Positions 8,884 through 18,234 are shown, counted from the first letter of the stretch. The stretch: 64,000 bases of DNA from Inquilinus sp. Marseille-Q2685 (GCF_916619195.1 NZ_CAKAKL010000001.1:124001-188000), one strand, 5' to 3'. Numbers and translations: made by a program. The notes: generated by a model from the letters alone, not told the origin.

Positions 8884-10098
8884 CTAGGCGGCGCGGCGCC
8901 AGGCCGGGAAGGGGTCGGGCAGGTCGGCCCAGCCCGCCGGGTCGAAGCCCGCGGCGGCGCGCGGGTCGACCAGGCAGGCGTCCAGGTCGCGCCGGATCGC
9001 CGCCTGGTCCATGCCGATGCCGATGAACACCAGCTCCTGCCGCCGGTCGCCGAACACCGGGTCCCAGCGGGCCTCGATCATCCGGCGCATCTCCGGATCC
9101 TGCGGCCAGCGGTCCCGCGGGACCGCTGCCCACCAGAAGCCGATCGCCTCGTGCCGCAGGAAGGCGCCGGCCTGGCTCATCTCGCCGACCCAGCCGGGCC
9201 GCGTCGCCAGCCAGAAATGGCCCTTGGAGCGGATCACGCCGGGCCAGGGCTGCCGGAAGGCGGCATGCAGCCGGGCCGGGTGAAAGGGGCGGCGGGCCCG
9301 GTAGACGAAGCTCTCGACGCCGTATTCCAGCGTCTCCGGCCTGTGCTCGGCGAACTGATACAGCTCCTTGAACCAGAGCGGGTGCTCGCGGGCCCGGTCG
9401 AAGTCGAAGCGGCCGGTGCCGAGGATCGAATCCAGGGCGACGGCGCCGAAATTCGCCTCGACGATCGCCGCTTCCGGGTTCAGCCCGGCGATGACGCGGC
9501 GGACCATCTGCCGCTGCTCCGGCGTCGCCGCGTCGATCTTGTTGATCACCACCACGTCGGCGAACTCGATCTGGTCGACCAGCAGGTCGACCAGGGTGCG
9601 GCCATCCTCGTCGCCGGCGGTCTCGCCGCGGTCGCGGAGGAAATCGGTCGAGCTGAAATCGGCCAGCAGGTTGGCGGCGTCGACCACCGTCACCATGGTG
9701 TCGATGCGGGCGACGTCGCCCAGCGAAGCGCCGTCCTCGTCCCGGAAGTCGAAGGTCGCAGCGACCGGCAGCGGCTCGGAGATGCCGGTCGATTCGATCA
9801 CGAGGCAGTCGAAGCGGCCCTGCTCGGCCAGGCGCCGGACCTCGCGCAGCAGGTCGTCGCGCAGGGTGCAGCAGATGCAGCCATTGGTCATCTCCACCAG
9901 GGTCTCGCTGGTGCGGCTGAAATCGGCATCGCCGCTGCGGACCAGGTCGGCGTCGATGTTCACCTCGCTCATGTCGTTGACGATCACCGCGACCCGAAGG
10001 CCCTCGCGGTTGCGCAGGATGTGGTTGAGCAGCGTCGTCTTGCCGGCGCCGAGGAAGCCGGACAGGACGGTGACGGGGAGACGGGTGTCCATGGTCAC
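8884..10098 (-). CDS. COG0523 (CobW/ZigA-type) GTP-dependent metallochaperone
   Basis: G3E-family GTPase of 404 residues that delivers metal to client proteins. Walker A is [11 protein letters not shown] (about 14-24), the metal-binding CxCC lies at Cys74/76/77 ([10 protein letters not shown]), and NKID gives base specificity. The C-terminal CobW_C domain includes [10 protein letters not shown] and [10 protein letters not shown]. Its ATG overlaps the stop of the small upstream gene (ATGA), and both stand behind a Zur operator at 10397-10420. This context marks it as a zinc-starvation chaperone like ZigA/ZagA rather than the cobalamin protein CobW. No metal-independent paralogue enzyme is visible beside it. 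Confidence 0.9.
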   Translation of the reverse strand: MTMDTRLPVTVLSGFLGAGKTTLLNHILRNREGLRVAVIVNDMSEVNIDADLVRSGDADFSRTSETLVEMTNGCICCTLRDDLLREVRRLAEQGRFDCLVIESTGISEPLPVAATFDFRDEDGASLGDVARIDTMVTVVDAANLLADFSSTDFLRDRGETAGDEDGRTLVDLLVDQIEFADVVVINKIDAATPEQRQMVRRVIAGLNPEAAIVEANFGAVALDSILGTGRFDFDRAREHPLWFKELYQFAEHRPETLEYGVESFVYRARRPFHPARLHAAFRQPWPGVIRSKGHFWLATRPGWVGEMSQAGAFLRHEAIGFWWAAVPRDRWPQDPEMRRMIEARWDPVFGDRRQELVFIGIGMDQAAIRRDLDACLVDPRAAAGFDPAGWADLPDPFPAWRRAA

Positions 10099-10379
10099 GA
10101 CACCAGCCGGCGCGGGGCGGGATCGGCCGCGACCTCGTCCAGGCGCAGACCGAGCGCCAGCGACTCCAGAAGGCCGGCGCAGCGCGACGTGCCGTGGACC
10201 GCGACCAGCCGGGGCATGGCCTCGGTCAGCAGCGCCGAGGACAGCGCGGCCGCGGACAGGCCGACGGCTTCCAGCTCGGCCAGGACACGGCGGATCTCGT
10301 CGGTCGCGCGGGTGAAGCCCGCGGGGGTATGGATGCCCGGGGCAATCTGTTCGACGGTGTGGTGCGGTTGGTCCGGCAT
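10095..10379 (-). CDS. Small protein of unknown function, first gene after the Zur operator
   Basis: A 94-residue product starting [16 protein letters not shown] do not recognise the family. It has a His-containing N terminus, a helical, alanine/leucine-rich middle and a single cysteine (SRCAGLLES). ATG 10379 is preferred over an upstream in-frame start at 10433, because the latter would place the Zur operator inside the gene. Its stop overlaps the chaperone start, so the pair forms an operon. A role in zinc limitation is inferred only from that position. Confidence 0.65.
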   Translation of the reverse strand: MPDQPHHTVEQIAPGIHTPAGFTRATDEIRRVLAELEAVGLSAAALSSALLTEAMPRLVAVHGTSRCAGLLESLALGLRLDEVAADPAPRRLVS

Positions 10380-10396
10380 GGCTCTCGTCCGATAAT

Positions 10397-10420
10397 TTAA
10401 TGTTATATCATAACATTTAA
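10397..10420 (-). promoter_or_regulatory. Zur operator (zinc uptake regulator box)
   Basis: The sequence contains AATGTTAT, the spacer ATC and ATAACATT: a perfect 8+8 inverted repeat at 10399-10417 inside a longer A+T-rich palindrome. This matches the known Zur consensus of alphaproteobacteria (TGTTATANNATAACA-like). It lies 17 bases before the start at 10379, where bound Zn-Zur would block transcription of the small gene and the metallochaperone. Confidence 0.88.
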
Positions 10421-10472
10421 GTTCCGAACGCAAGCGTCGTATCGCCGTCCTGCGGTCTCCAACGCCGGCGGT

Positions 10473-10724
10473 TCAGCCGGAGCGGGGCCCACAGCCCTCG
10501 GGCTTGAGCACCCGGATGGTCGAGGCGGGGTGGCGGGCCAGCGCCGCCGCGGGCCTGACCGGCCGGGGGGCGAAGCCGCCGCCGCAGTTCGGGCAGCGGC
10601 CGCCCAGCACCGTCTCGGCGCAGCTCGTGCAGAAGGTGCATTCGAAGCTGCAGATCACCGCGTCATGCGACTCGGGCGGCAAATCCTTGTCGCAGCATTC
10701 GCAGTTCGGGCGCAGCTCAAGCAT
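10473..10724 (-). CDS. DUF1272 family small cysteine-rich protein
   Basis: An 83-residue cytoplasmic protein. It begins MLELRPNCECCDKDLPP and has paired cysteines (CECC, CTFCTSC, CPNC) arranged like two zinc-ribbon knuckles, the pattern of DUF1272. Function unknown; metal binding is inferred from the cysteines. ATG 10724 is set by a GGAGG SD five bases upstream; a longer frame from 10754 lacks one. It lies just beyond the Zur operator but reads towards it, so it is not obviously Zur-controlled. Confidence 0.85.
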   Translation of the reverse strand: MLELRPNCECCDKDLPPESHDAVICSFECTFCTSCAETVLGGRCPNCGGGFAPRPVRPAAALARHPASTIRVLKPEGCGPRSG

Positions 10725-10868
10725 TCGATCCTCCTCGACGCGGACTGTCCGCACCCCGCCGGCCGTCAGGGCTGGCCACCGGAATCATACAAATGCTTAA
10801 TGTGTCGACAATCGCTGCAAAAGGGCTGCCCGCTATGCCAGTATCCATTGACCAGAACGGAGATCTCG

Positions 10869-11444
10869 ATGCGCGTCAGCCGAATTGACAATCCCGAAAA
10901 GCGAATGCTCGGTTGGCTCGTGCGGTACTCGGTCGCCGGGCGTCACACGCGCAAGTTCTTCTCCGACCTGGCTCATGGGTCATCGGCCAAGGCGAAGGCC
11001 GCCGCCGAAGCATTCGCGCTGGAGCATCTCGACGAGCACCACGAGATCCGGTCGCTGCGGACGCGGCTTCTGCCGCGCAAGAACACGCCGCATGGCGTGC
11101 CGGGCGTCGCGCGCTATGTCCGCCCCGGCGGGACCTCCGCCTTCTGGACGGCCTATTGGACGCAGGACGGCGTGCGCCGGCAGAAGAAGTTCTCCATCGC
11201 CCTGCTCGGCGAGCGCGAGGCGCGGGAACTGGCCTTCGCGACCCGTGCCGAGATGACGGCCGACAACCAGGAACGGTTGACCGAGCTGCTCGATATCCAC
11301 GCGCCCGACCGCAGGGCCGCAGCCCAGCAGCGCCGTCCGGCACCCGAGGCGTCCGGCGTCCGCTCGCTGAAGGTGCCGGCCCGGCATTCCCCCAGGCCGG
11401 CGACCGTCGTGGCCGGCCCGGAGGAGCGCCGGAAACGAGCCTAG
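10869..11444 (+). CDS. Protein with two AP2/integrase-like DNA-binding repeats
   Basis: A 191-residue product starting MRVSRIDNPEKRM at an ATG with a GGAG SD nine bases upstream. Two segments resemble each other and the AP2-like fold of bacterial proteins: residues about 3-55 (GWLVRYS...RKFFSD) and about 75-135 (GVARYV...FWTAYW...KKFSIALLGEREARELAF). The tail is basic and proline-rich. AP2-like domains bind DNA in phage integrases, homing endonucleases and plant factors. DNA binding is inferred here and no catalytic domain is attached. The longer frame from 10530 has no support. Confidence 0.55.
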   Translation: MRVSRIDNPEKRMLGWLVRYSVAGRHTRKFFSDLAHGSSAKAKAAAEAFALEHLDEHHEIRSLRTRLLPRKNTPHGVPGVARYVRPGGTSAFWTAYWTQDGVRRQKKFSIALLGEREARELAFATRAEMTADNQERLTELLDIHAPDRRAAAQQRRPAPEASGVRSLKVPARHSPRPATVVAGPEERRKRA

Positions 11445-11460
11445 CCCGCGGCTCCGGTCC

Positions 11461-12864
11461 TCAGACCTTGCTCAGGTACCAGTCGTATTCGAGCTGGCTG
11501 ATCTGGGAGAAGAACTTGTCCCGCTCGGCCCATTTCAGGGCCAGGTAGACGTCGAGGAACCGGCGGCCGAAATACTCGTTGAAGAAGGCCGAGCCGTCGA
11601 GCTGCTCCAGCGCCACGATCCAGGACGAGGTCAGCGTCGGCTCGATCTTGTCATAGGCGCTGCCCTGGATCGGCGGGCCCGGATCGATCTGCCGCCTGAT
11701 GCCGTGATGCGCCCCGGCCAGCACCGCGGCGACCACCAGATAGGGGTTGCTGTCGGCGCCGGCGACCCGGTGCTCGACCCGGCGGTCCTCCGGCTTGCCC
11801 GGCGGGATGCGCAGCGACACGCTGCGGTTGTTGGCGGCCCAGGTCGGGGCGTGCGGCACGTAGGAGTTCGGCTGGAACCGGCGGAAGGCGTTCTGGTTCT
11901 GGGCGAACACCGCCATGCCCTCGGCCATGGTCGCGCCGAGGCCGCCGATGGCTTGGCGCAACGCCGGGGTGCCGTGCGGGTCCTCCGCGGCGAAGATGTT
12001 CGCTCCGGCGGCATCCAGCAGGCTCATATGGATGTGGAAGCCGCTGCCCGCCTGGTCCGGGTAGGGCTTGGCCATGAAGGTGGCTTCGACCCCGTGCTTG
12101 GCCGCGACCGACTTGACCACCCGCTTGAACAGCACGGCGTCGTCGCAGGCCTCGAGCGGGTCGTCGACGTGTCGCAGATTGATCTCGTACTGCCCGGGGG
12201 CGTATTCCGAGACCAGGCTGTCGACCGGGATGCCCTGCGCCACGCAGGTGTCGTAGATCTCGTGAAGCAGGTCGTTGAAATCGTACAGCTCGTCGATGCC
12301 GTAGACCTGGGTGGTATCCTGGCGCTTGCCGCTGATCGGCGACATCGGCGGCCGCGGCCGGCCGTCCTCGCCGCGCTTGCGGTCGACCAGATAGAACTCC
12401 AGCTCCACCGCCACCACCGGGTGCAGCCCGTCGTCCCGCAGGCGCCGGACGACATTGGCCAGGACGGTGCGCGGATCGGCGAAGAAGGGGGATCCGTCGA
12501 GGTCCCGCATCGCCAGCAGCACCTGTCCGGTCGGGCGCGACAGCCACGGGACCGGGTCGAGGGTGTGGGGGACGGGGAAGCAGTCGCGGTCCGCGTCGCC
12601 GTCGGCGAAGCCGAGGCCGGTCTCCTCGACCGTTTCGCCGGTGATGTCGGTGGCGAAGAGGGAGCCGGGGAAGGTCAGGCCGTCGCGGAAGATCTTGTCC
12701 AGCGTGCCGATCGGGACCTTCTTGCCGCGCAGGACGCCGCACATGTCGCAGACCAGGGCGTCGATGTGCGTGATGTCAGGAAATTGCGCGCGGAAATTCC
12801 TTACGATGTCGTTCGATGTGCGTTCATGCATTTGGTCACGCAATTGTTGCCACGAGGCCTTCAT
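11461..12864 (-). CDS. Glutamine synthetase family protein (gamma-glutamylputrescine synthetase-like)
   Basis: ATP-dependent ligase of the GS fold, 467 residues with the start at 12864 (MKASWQQLRDQ); 12831 is possible. Diagnostic stretches include VELEFYLVDRKRG (metal/substrate glutamates), EYAPGQYEINL, GSGFHIHMSL and NNRSVSLRIPPGK with NRVAGADSNPYL-like sequence. The short C terminus without an adenylylation loop separates it from GlnA. PuuA-type enzymes join glutamate to putrescine as the first step of the Puu pathway. It is divergent from a second GS-like gene at 13017, with about 150 bp between them. Confidence 0.85.
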   Translation of the reverse strand: MKASWQQLRDQMHERTSNDIVRNFRAQFPDITHIDALVCDMCGVLRGKKVPIGTLDKIFRDGLTFPGSLFATDITGETVEETGLGFADGDADRDCFPVPHTLDPVPWLSRPTGQVLLAMRDLDGSPFFADPRTVLANVVRRLRDDGLHPVVAVELEFYLVDRKRGEDGRPRPPMSPISGKRQDTTQVYGIDELYDFNDLLHEIYDTCVAQGIPVDSLVSEYAPGQYEINLRHVDDPLEACDDAVLFKRVVKSVAAKHGVEATFMAKPYPDQAGSGFHIHMSLLDAAGANIFAAEDPHGTPALRQAIGGLGATMAEGMAVFAQNQNAFRRFQPNSYVPHAPTWAANNRSVSLRIPPGKPEDRRVEHRVAGADSNPYLVVAAVLAGAHHGIRRQIDPGPPIQGSAYDKIEPTLTSSWIVALEQLDGSAFFNEYFGRRFLDVYLALKWAERDKFFSQISQLEYDWYLSKV

Positions 12865-13016
12865 CCTCGCAGCCGTCCGGGCAGTGTCAAGCCGGGCCGA
12901 GTCGGAGCGGCCATGCGGACGCCGGTTTCTCCTTCCCACCCCCCCGGGGGGCTCGGCTATGGTGGCCCGGCTGAAACGAGAAGCGGGGTCCGCCTAAAGG
13001 GGCTGACCATGATTTT

Positions 13017-14357
13017 ATGCAAAAGCTGGTGGACTTCATTCACGACAACGGCGTGACCGAAGTCGAGTGCCTGGTCCCGGACATCAACGGGATCGCCCGG
13101 GGCAAGATCCTGCCCGACGACAAGTTCATCAAGGGCCTGAAGACCCGCGGGATGCGGATCCCGGAATCGATCTTCATGCAGACGGTGACCGGGGAATACC
13201 CCGACGACGACGTCACCAACGCCGCCGATATCGACATCTACATGGTGCCGGATCCGGACAGCATCCGCATCGTGCCCTGGTACGAGGAGCCGACGGCGCA
13301 GGTGATCTGCGACGCGGAGTATGTCGACGGCAGCCCCTGCGAGCTGTCCTGCCGCCACGTGCTGCGGCGGGTGCTGAAGCTGTACGAGGAGAAGGGCTGG
13401 AAGCCCCTGGTGGCGCCGGAGCTCGAATTCTACCTGGTCAAGAAGAACATCGATCCCGACTACCCGCTGGAGCCGCCGGTCGGCCGGTCCGGCCGGCCGG
13501 AGACCGGGCGCCAGTCCTACGGTATCGACGCGGTCAACGAGTTCGACCCGATCTTCGAGGAGATCTACGACCATTGCGAGGCGATGGGCCTCGACGTCGA
13601 CCCCCTGGCCCATGAGGCCGGGGCGGCGCAGATCGAGATCAACTTCAACCACGGCGATCCGCTCGACCTCGCCGACCAGGTGCTGATCTTCAAGCGCACG
13701 GTGCGCGAGACGGCGATGCGCCACGACGTCTACGCCACCTTCATGGCCAAGCCGCTGCAGAACGAGCCCGGCAGCGCCATGCATCTGCACCAGAGCGTGA
13801 ACGACGCCAAGACCGGCCGGAACCTGTTCGCCACCAAGGACGGCGAGAACAGCGAGCTGTTCCTGGCCTATATCGCCGGACTGCAGAAATTCGTGCCGGC
13901 GGCGATGCCGCTGTTCGCGCCGAACGTGAACTCCTACCGCCGCCTCGATCCGGAGAGCGACGCGCCGATCAACGTCCATTGGGGCATGGACAACCGCACC
14001 GTCGGCTTCCGCGTGCCGATCGACGAGCCGCAGGCGAAGCGGGTCGAGAACCGGGTCGCCGGCGCCGACTGCAATCCGTATCTGATGTTCGCGGCGTCGC
14101 TGGCCTGCGGCTATCTCGGCATCGTCAACGAGATGCAGCCGTCGAACCCGGTCGAGGGCTCGGCCAAGCGCCTGGCCTTCACCCTGCCTCGGCACCTCTA
14201 TGACAGCCTCAACAAGTTCTCCGCCTCGCGCCCGCTGCGAGAGGTGCTGGGCGAGAAGCTGGTCGACGCGGTGTGGTGGGTGAAGAACAAGGAGTACGAC
14301 GCCTATCACCGCGTCATCAGCTCCTGGGAGCGCGAGAACCTGCTGCTGAACGTCTGA
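13017..14357 (+). CDS. Glutamine synthetase family protein (PuuA-like), second paralogue
   Basis: A 446-residue GS-fold ligase starting MQKLVDFIHDNGV. It shows APELEFYLVKKN, HEAGAAQIEINF, GSAMHLHQSV and NRTVGFRVPIDEP with NRVAGADCNPYL, the typical nucleotide, glutamate and metal-binding blocks. It is clearly related to, but distinct from, the divergent neighbour. Such pairs are common where organisms use putrescine or other amines through gamma-glutamylated intermediates. Agmatinase follows after a 60-bp gap on the same strand, so the two probably share a transcript. Which amine each ligase prefers cannot be read from the sequence. Confidence 0.85.
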   Translation: MQKLVDFIHDNGVTEVECLVPDINGIARGKILPDDKFIKGLKTRGMRIPESIFMQTVTGEYPDDDVTNAADIDIYMVPDPDSIRIVPWYEEPTAQVICDAEYVDGSPCELSCRHVLRRVLKLYEEKGWKPLVAPELEFYLVKKNIDPDYPLEPPVGRSGRPETGRQSYGIDAVNEFDPIFEEIYDHCEAMGLDVDPLAHEAGAAQIEINFNHGDPLDLADQVLIFKRTVRETAMRHDVYATFMAKPLQNEPGSAMHLHQSVNDAKTGRNLFATKDGENSELFLAYIAGLQKFVPAAMPLFAPNVNSYRRLDPESDAPINVHWGMDNRTVGFRVPIDEPQAKRVENRVAGADCNPYLMFAASLACGYLGIVNEMQPSNPVEGSAKRLAFTLPRHLYDSLNKFSASRPLREVLGEKLVDAVWWVKNKEYDAYHRVISSWERENLLLNV

Positions 14358-14417
14358 TTCCGCTGAATCTCCCCCCGCCCGGGCGCTCGCCGGGGCGGGG
14401 ATGATCGGGAGGTGGCC

Positions 14418-15383
14418 TTGACGGGCAAGTTCGAGCCGCTGGATTCGGGGCAGGTGCCGCGCTTCGCCGGCATCCCGACCTTCATGCGCCTGCCGCTGGC
14501 GACCCCGGCCGAGGTCGACATCGCCCTGGTCGGCGTGCCCTTCGATGGCGGCGTGACCAATCGCGCCGGGGCGCGGCACGGCCCGCGCGAGCTGCGCAAC
14601 CAGTCCAGCCTGATGCGCCGCGTGCATCACGTCACCGGCATCTCGCCCTATGACCTGGTGCGGGTCGGGGACTGCGGCGACGCTCCGGTCGACCCGATCA
14701 GCCTGGCCACGTCGCTGGAGTCGATCGGCGCCTTCTATGCGGATCTGCGCGAAGCCGGCGCGGTGCCGCTCTCGGCCGGCGGCGACCACCTGGTGTCGCT
14801 GCCGATCCTGCGCGGCCTGGCCACAGGCCGTCCGGTCGGGCTGATCCAGTTCGACGCCCATTCCGACACCTATGACAGCTTCTTCGGCAACCCCTACAAC
14901 CACGGCACGCCGTTCCGGCGGGCGATCGAGGAGGGGCTGGTCGACCCGAAGCGGATGGTCCAGATCGGGCTGCGCGGGGCGATCTCCGACGCCGGCAACT
15001 ACGATTTCGCCAATGCCTGCGGCATCCGCATGATCTTCATCGAGGAGTTCGACCGCCGCGGCCCCGACGACGTGATGGACGAGGCGCTGGAGATCCTGGG
15101 ATCCGGGCCCGTCTACGCGACCTTCGACATCGATGCCCTCGACCCGTCGATGGCGCCGGGCACCGGCACGCCCGAGATCGGCGGCATCACCACCCGCGAG
15201 GCGCAGCGGATGGTGCGCCGCATGGCCGGGCTGGACCTGATCGGCGCCGATCTGGTCGAGGTCGCGCCGCCCTTCGACCCGTCGGGCCTGACCGCCGTCA
15301 CCGGCGCGACCCTGATGTTCGAGCTGCTCTGCGCGGTCGCGCCGGGCGTGGCGGCGCGTCGCAGCGCGCAGGCGGGCGCCTGA
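14418..15383 (+). CDS. speB: Agmatinase (ureohydrolase)
   Basis: Hydrolyses agmatine to putrescine and urea. The binuclear manganese site of the arginase fold is visible in GGDHLVSLPIL, QFDAHSDTYD and TFDIDALDPSMAPG. Length (about 321) fits SpeB. Start choice: a GGGAGG SD at 14407-14412 lies five bases before TTG 14418, giving MTGKFEPL. The GTG at 14412, two codons earlier, overlaps that SD and is less likely. It lies downstream of the PuuA-like gene and supplies putrescine to it. A guanidinobutyrase or similar ureohydrolase remains possible. Confidence 0.85.
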   Translation: MTGKFEPLDSGQVPRFAGIPTFMRLPLATPAEVDIALVGVPFDGGVTNRAGARHGPRELRNQSSLMRRVHHVTGISPYDLVRVGDCGDAPVDPISLATSLESIGAFYADLREAGAVPLSAGGDHLVSLPILRGLATGRPVGLIQFDAHSDTYDSFFGNPYNHGTPFRRAIEEGLVDPKRMVQIGLRGAISDAGNYDFANACGIRMIFIEEFDRRGPDDVMDEALEILGSGPVYATFDIDALDPSMAPGTGTPEIGGITTREAQRMVRRMAGLDLIGADLVEVAPPFDPSGLTAVTGATLMFELLCAVAPGVAARRSAQAGA

Positions 15384-15421
15384 CGCGAAACGTCCCTCGC
15401 GGAATGCCCATGGAGGAGACA

Positions 15422-15754
15422 ATGGCCGTCGTCTTCGCCTACGTCACCACCCCCTCGGAGGCCGAGGCCGCCCGCATCGGCCGGGCCCTGGTCGAGGAGC
15501 GGCTGGCCGCCTGCGTCAACATCCTGCCCGGCATGCGGTCGATCTACCGCTGGCAGGGCAGGGTGGAGGAAGCGGCGGAGGCGGTGCTGATCGCCAAGAC
15601 CCGCGCCGACCGCTTCACCGATCTCTCCGCCCGGGTGCGCGCGCTGCACCCCTATGAGCTGCCCTGCATCACGGCGCTGCGGGTCGAGGCCGGCGACGCC
15701 GGCTATCTCGACTGGATCCGGCACGAGTCTCTGGCCCTGTCCAGCCCCGGATGA
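15422..15754 (+). CDS. cutA: Divalent cation tolerance protein CutA
   Basis: A 110-residue trimeric PII-like protein starting MAVVFAYVTTPSEAEAAR, with the family hallmarks AACVNILPGMRSIYRWQG and HPYELPCI. Linked genetically to copper and other divalent-metal tolerance; its exact role is unsettled. A GGAGG SD five bases before ATG 15422 decides against the in-frame ATG at 15404. It follows agmatinase by 38 bp and may be co-transcribed. Confidence 0.92.
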   Translation: MAVVFAYVTTPSEAEAARIGRALVEERLAACVNILPGMRSIYRWQGRVEEAAEAVLIAKTRADRFTDLSARVRALHPYELPCITALRVEAGDAGYLDWIRHESLALSSPG

Positions 15755-15846
15755 CGTCCGCGGCGGATGCCGGCCATGCCCGCGCCGCAGCCGCGCCGGA
15801 TCGCCTCGTGCCTTGAACCTCGGCCGCGACCGCCAAAGTTCAGATC

Positions 15847-16869
15847 ATGACTCTGCCGCTCTCGGTCCTCGACCTCGCGCCGATCGCCTCCGGCTCTCCG
15901 CCCGGCCAGGCCGTCCGCAACTCGCTCGATCTCGCCCGGCTGGCCGACAGGCTGGGCTTCACCCGCTACTGGGTGGCCGAGCATCATTCGATCCCCGGCG
16001 TGGCCTCGACCGCGCCGGAGATCCTGATCGGTCATATCGCCCAGGTGACGCAGCGGATCCGCGTCGGCTCCGGCGGGGTGATGCTGCCGAACCACGCGCC
16101 GCTGCGGGTGGTCGAGGCCTTCAAGATGCTGGAGGCGCTGCATCCGGGCCGGATCGACCTCGGTCTCGGCCGCGCCCCGGGATCGGACCAGCTGACGGCG
16201 CTGGCGATGCGCCGGTCGCGCGACGCCGTCGTCTCCGACGACTTCACCGAACAATATGCCGAGCTGCGCGCCTTCGCCGACGGAACCTTCCCGCCGGATC
16301 ACGGCTTCCGCGCGGTCCGTGCGGTGCCGGAGGACGTGCCGCTGCCGCCGGTCTGGATGCTCGGTTCCAGCGATTTCGGCGCCCGCTTCGCCGCCCATCT
16401 CGGCGTCGGCTTTGCCTTCGCCCATCATTTCAGCCCGCAATACACGATGCCCGCGATGCATCTGTACCGGACCAGCTTCCGCCCCTCGGCGGCGATGCGG
16501 GAGCCGCATTCGATCCTGACCGTCTCGGTCTACTGCGCCGAGGACGCGGCTGAGGCCGAACGGCTGGCGGCGCCGCACCAGCTGTCCTGGGTGCGGCTGC
16601 GCACCAACCGGCCGGGCCTGCTGCCGAGCCCCGAGGAGGCGCTGTCCTACCCCTACACGCCGGAGGAGAAACGCGTGGCCGAGGGCGCCCGACGCAACCA
16701 GATCGTCGGCACGCCGGAAACGGTGAGGGCCGAGATCGAGCGGCTGGCCGGCGAGACCGTGGCCAGCGAGGTGATGATCACCAGCATGATCCACGACCAC
16801 GCCGCCCGGCTGCGCAGCTACGAGCTGGTGGCGGGGGCGTTCGGGCTGCCGGGGGCTGCGACGGCGTAG
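15847..16869 (+). CDS. LLM-class flavin-dependent oxidoreductase (luciferase-like)
   Basis: A 340-residue F420/FMN-type monooxygenase of the bacterial luciferase fold. Conserved features are the N-terminal DLAPIASGSPPGQA, YWVAEHHSIPGVAST, RIRVGSGGVMLPNHAPLRVVE and LHPGRIDLGLGRAPGS, typical of the single-component-like YwcH/MsnO8 group that uses FMNH2 from a partner reductase. No reductase gene is adjacent. The substrate is unknown. ATG 15847 is used. A strong terminator follows at 16928. Confidence 0.85.
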   Translation: MTLPLSVLDLAPIASGSPPGQAVRNSLDLARLADRLGFTRYWVAEHHSIPGVASTAPEILIGHIAQVTQRIRVGSGGVMLPNHAPLRVVEAFKMLEALHPGRIDLGLGRAPGSDQLTALAMRRSRDAVVSDDFTEQYAELRAFADGTFPPDHGFRAVRAVPEDVPLPPVWMLGSSDFGARFAAHLGVGFAFAHHFSPQYTMPAMHLYRTSFRPSAAMREPHSILTVSVYCAEDAAEAERLAAPHQLSWVRLRTNRPGLLPSPEEALSYPYTPEEKRVAEGARRNQIVGTPETVRAEIERLAGETVASEVMITSMIHDHAARLRSYELVAGAFGLPGAATA

Positions 16870-16927
16870 ACTCGCCGCGGCCTCTTCCCTCCGGCCCACA
16901 CATGCGCTAAAAGCGCCGCCCCTTCAC

Positions 16928-16957
16928 AGCCCCGTCCGACCGGACCCGGGGCTTTTT
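16928..16957 (+). terminator. Rho-independent terminator
   Basis: AGCCCCG (16928-16934) pairs with CGGGGCT (16947-16953), with extra pairing inside the loop, followed by a run of T. It ends the transcript of the luciferase-like gene and separates it from the Hsp70-like gene at 16981. Confidence 0.85.
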
Positions 16958-16980
16958 GGCGTTGCGCGGCGGAGGCGGAG

Positions 16981-18234
16981 ATGGCGGTCTGCGGCCTGGA
17001 TTTCGGCACCTCGAACTCGACCCTCGGCATCGTCGATGCCGCAGGCGCGCGGCTTCTGCCCCTGGAGGGGGCGGCGACCACGCTGCCCAGCGCCATCTGG
17101 TTCGACCTGGTCGGCGGCGCGCCGCGCTTCGGCCGCTCGGCCATTGATTCGTACGTCGAGAGCCTGGACGGGCGGCTGATGCGCTCGATCAAGTCGGTGC
17201 TCGGCACGCCGCTGATCGAGGAGGACACCTGGGTCGGGCGCGAGCGCATCGGCTTCAAGCAGGTGATCGCGATCTTCCTGGCCGAGATGAAGGCGCGGGC
17301 CGAGGCCGCCTGCGGCCATGCCCTGGAGCGGGTGGTGCATGGCCGGCCGGTGCACTTCGTCGACGACGACCCGGCCGGCGACGGCAAAGCCCAGGACACG
17401 CTGCAGGCGATCGCGCGCGAGGCCGGCTTCGCCGAAGTGTCCTTCGAATACGAGCCGATCGCCGCCGCCCGCACCTATGAGGCCGGGCTGGACCGGGAGG
17501 AGGTGGCGCTGATCGTCGACATCGGCGGCGGCACCTCCGACATCTCGATCGTCCGGCTCGGGCCGCAGCGCAGGGCCTTGCCCGACCGCGCCGCCGACAT
17601 CCTGGCCAATGACGGCATCCGGCTGGGCGGCACCGATGTCGACCGGCTGTTCAGCCTGGCCACGGTGATGCCGGCGCTGGGCATGGGGACGAAGATGAAG
17701 CGGCCGGGCGCGGTGGCGCCCAGCCGCTACTTCCACATGCTGGCGACCTGGAGCCGGATCAATGCGCTCTACGCCCCCAAGGTGGTGGCGGAGGTGCGCG
17801 ACGTGCGCCGGGAATCGCGCGATCCGCAGAAATTCGACCGGCTGCTGCGGGTGCTGGAGGGCAATCTCGGCCACAGCCTGGCGCTGCGGGTCGAGGCGGC
17901 GAAGATCGCGCTCGGGGCCAAGGACCCGACCGTGATCGACCTGCGCCTGGTCGAGCCCAAGCTGGGGCTGCGCGCCGGCCGGGCGGTGCTGGATGCGGCG
18001 ATCCGCGACGCCGTCGGGCGGCTCTCGGCGCTGATCCGGCGCTGCATCCAGGCGGCGGGCCTCACCCCGGACCGGCTGGACGCCGTGTTCCTGACCGGCG
18101 GTTCGGCCTTGCTGCCGGCCTTCCGCGCAGCGGCGCTGGCCGAGGCGCCGGCCGCCCGGGTGGTGGAGGGGGACAGCTTCGGTGCGGTCGGGATCGGCCT
18201 GGCGATCGAGGCGCAGCGCCGCTACGGACCCTGA
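16981..18234 (+). CDS. Hsp70 family protein (YegD-like)
   Basis: A 417-residue protein with only the actin-like ATPase domain of Hsp70. Phosphate loops are GLDFGTSNSTLGIV near the N terminus and LIVDIGGGTSDISIV in the middle; the adenosine motif VFLTGGSALLPAFR is near the C terminus. No substrate-binding beta domain or EEVD-like tail is present, so it is YegD-like rather than DnaK. Function of this subgroup is uncertain. ATG 16981 lies 23 bp past the terminator with a GGAGG SD directly upstream. Confidence 0.9.
   Translation: MAVCGLDFGTSNSTLGIVDAAGARLLPLEGAATTLPSAIWFDLVGGAPRFGRSAIDSYVESLDGRLMRSIKSVLGTPLIEEDTWVGRERIGFKQVIAIFLAEMKARAEAACGHALERVVHGRPVHFVDDDPAGDGKAQDTLQAIAREAGFAEVSFEYEPIAAARTYEAGLDREEVALIVDIGGGTSDISIVRLGPQRRALPDRAADILANDGIRLGGTDVDRLFSLATVMPALGMGTKMKRPGAVAPSRYFHMLATWSRINALYAPKVVAEVRDVRRESRDPQKFDRLLRVLEGNLGHSLALRVEAAKIALGAKDPTVIDLRLVEPKLGLRAGRAVLDAAIRDAVGRLSALIRRCIQAAGLTPDRLDAVFLTGGSALLPAFRAAALAEAPAARVVEGDSFGAVGIGLAIEAQRRYGP

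Noticed and set aside
10530-10868. N-terminal extension of the AP2-like gene
   Set aside because: It overlaps the DUF1272 gene on the other strand and lacks an SD; ATG 10869 has one.
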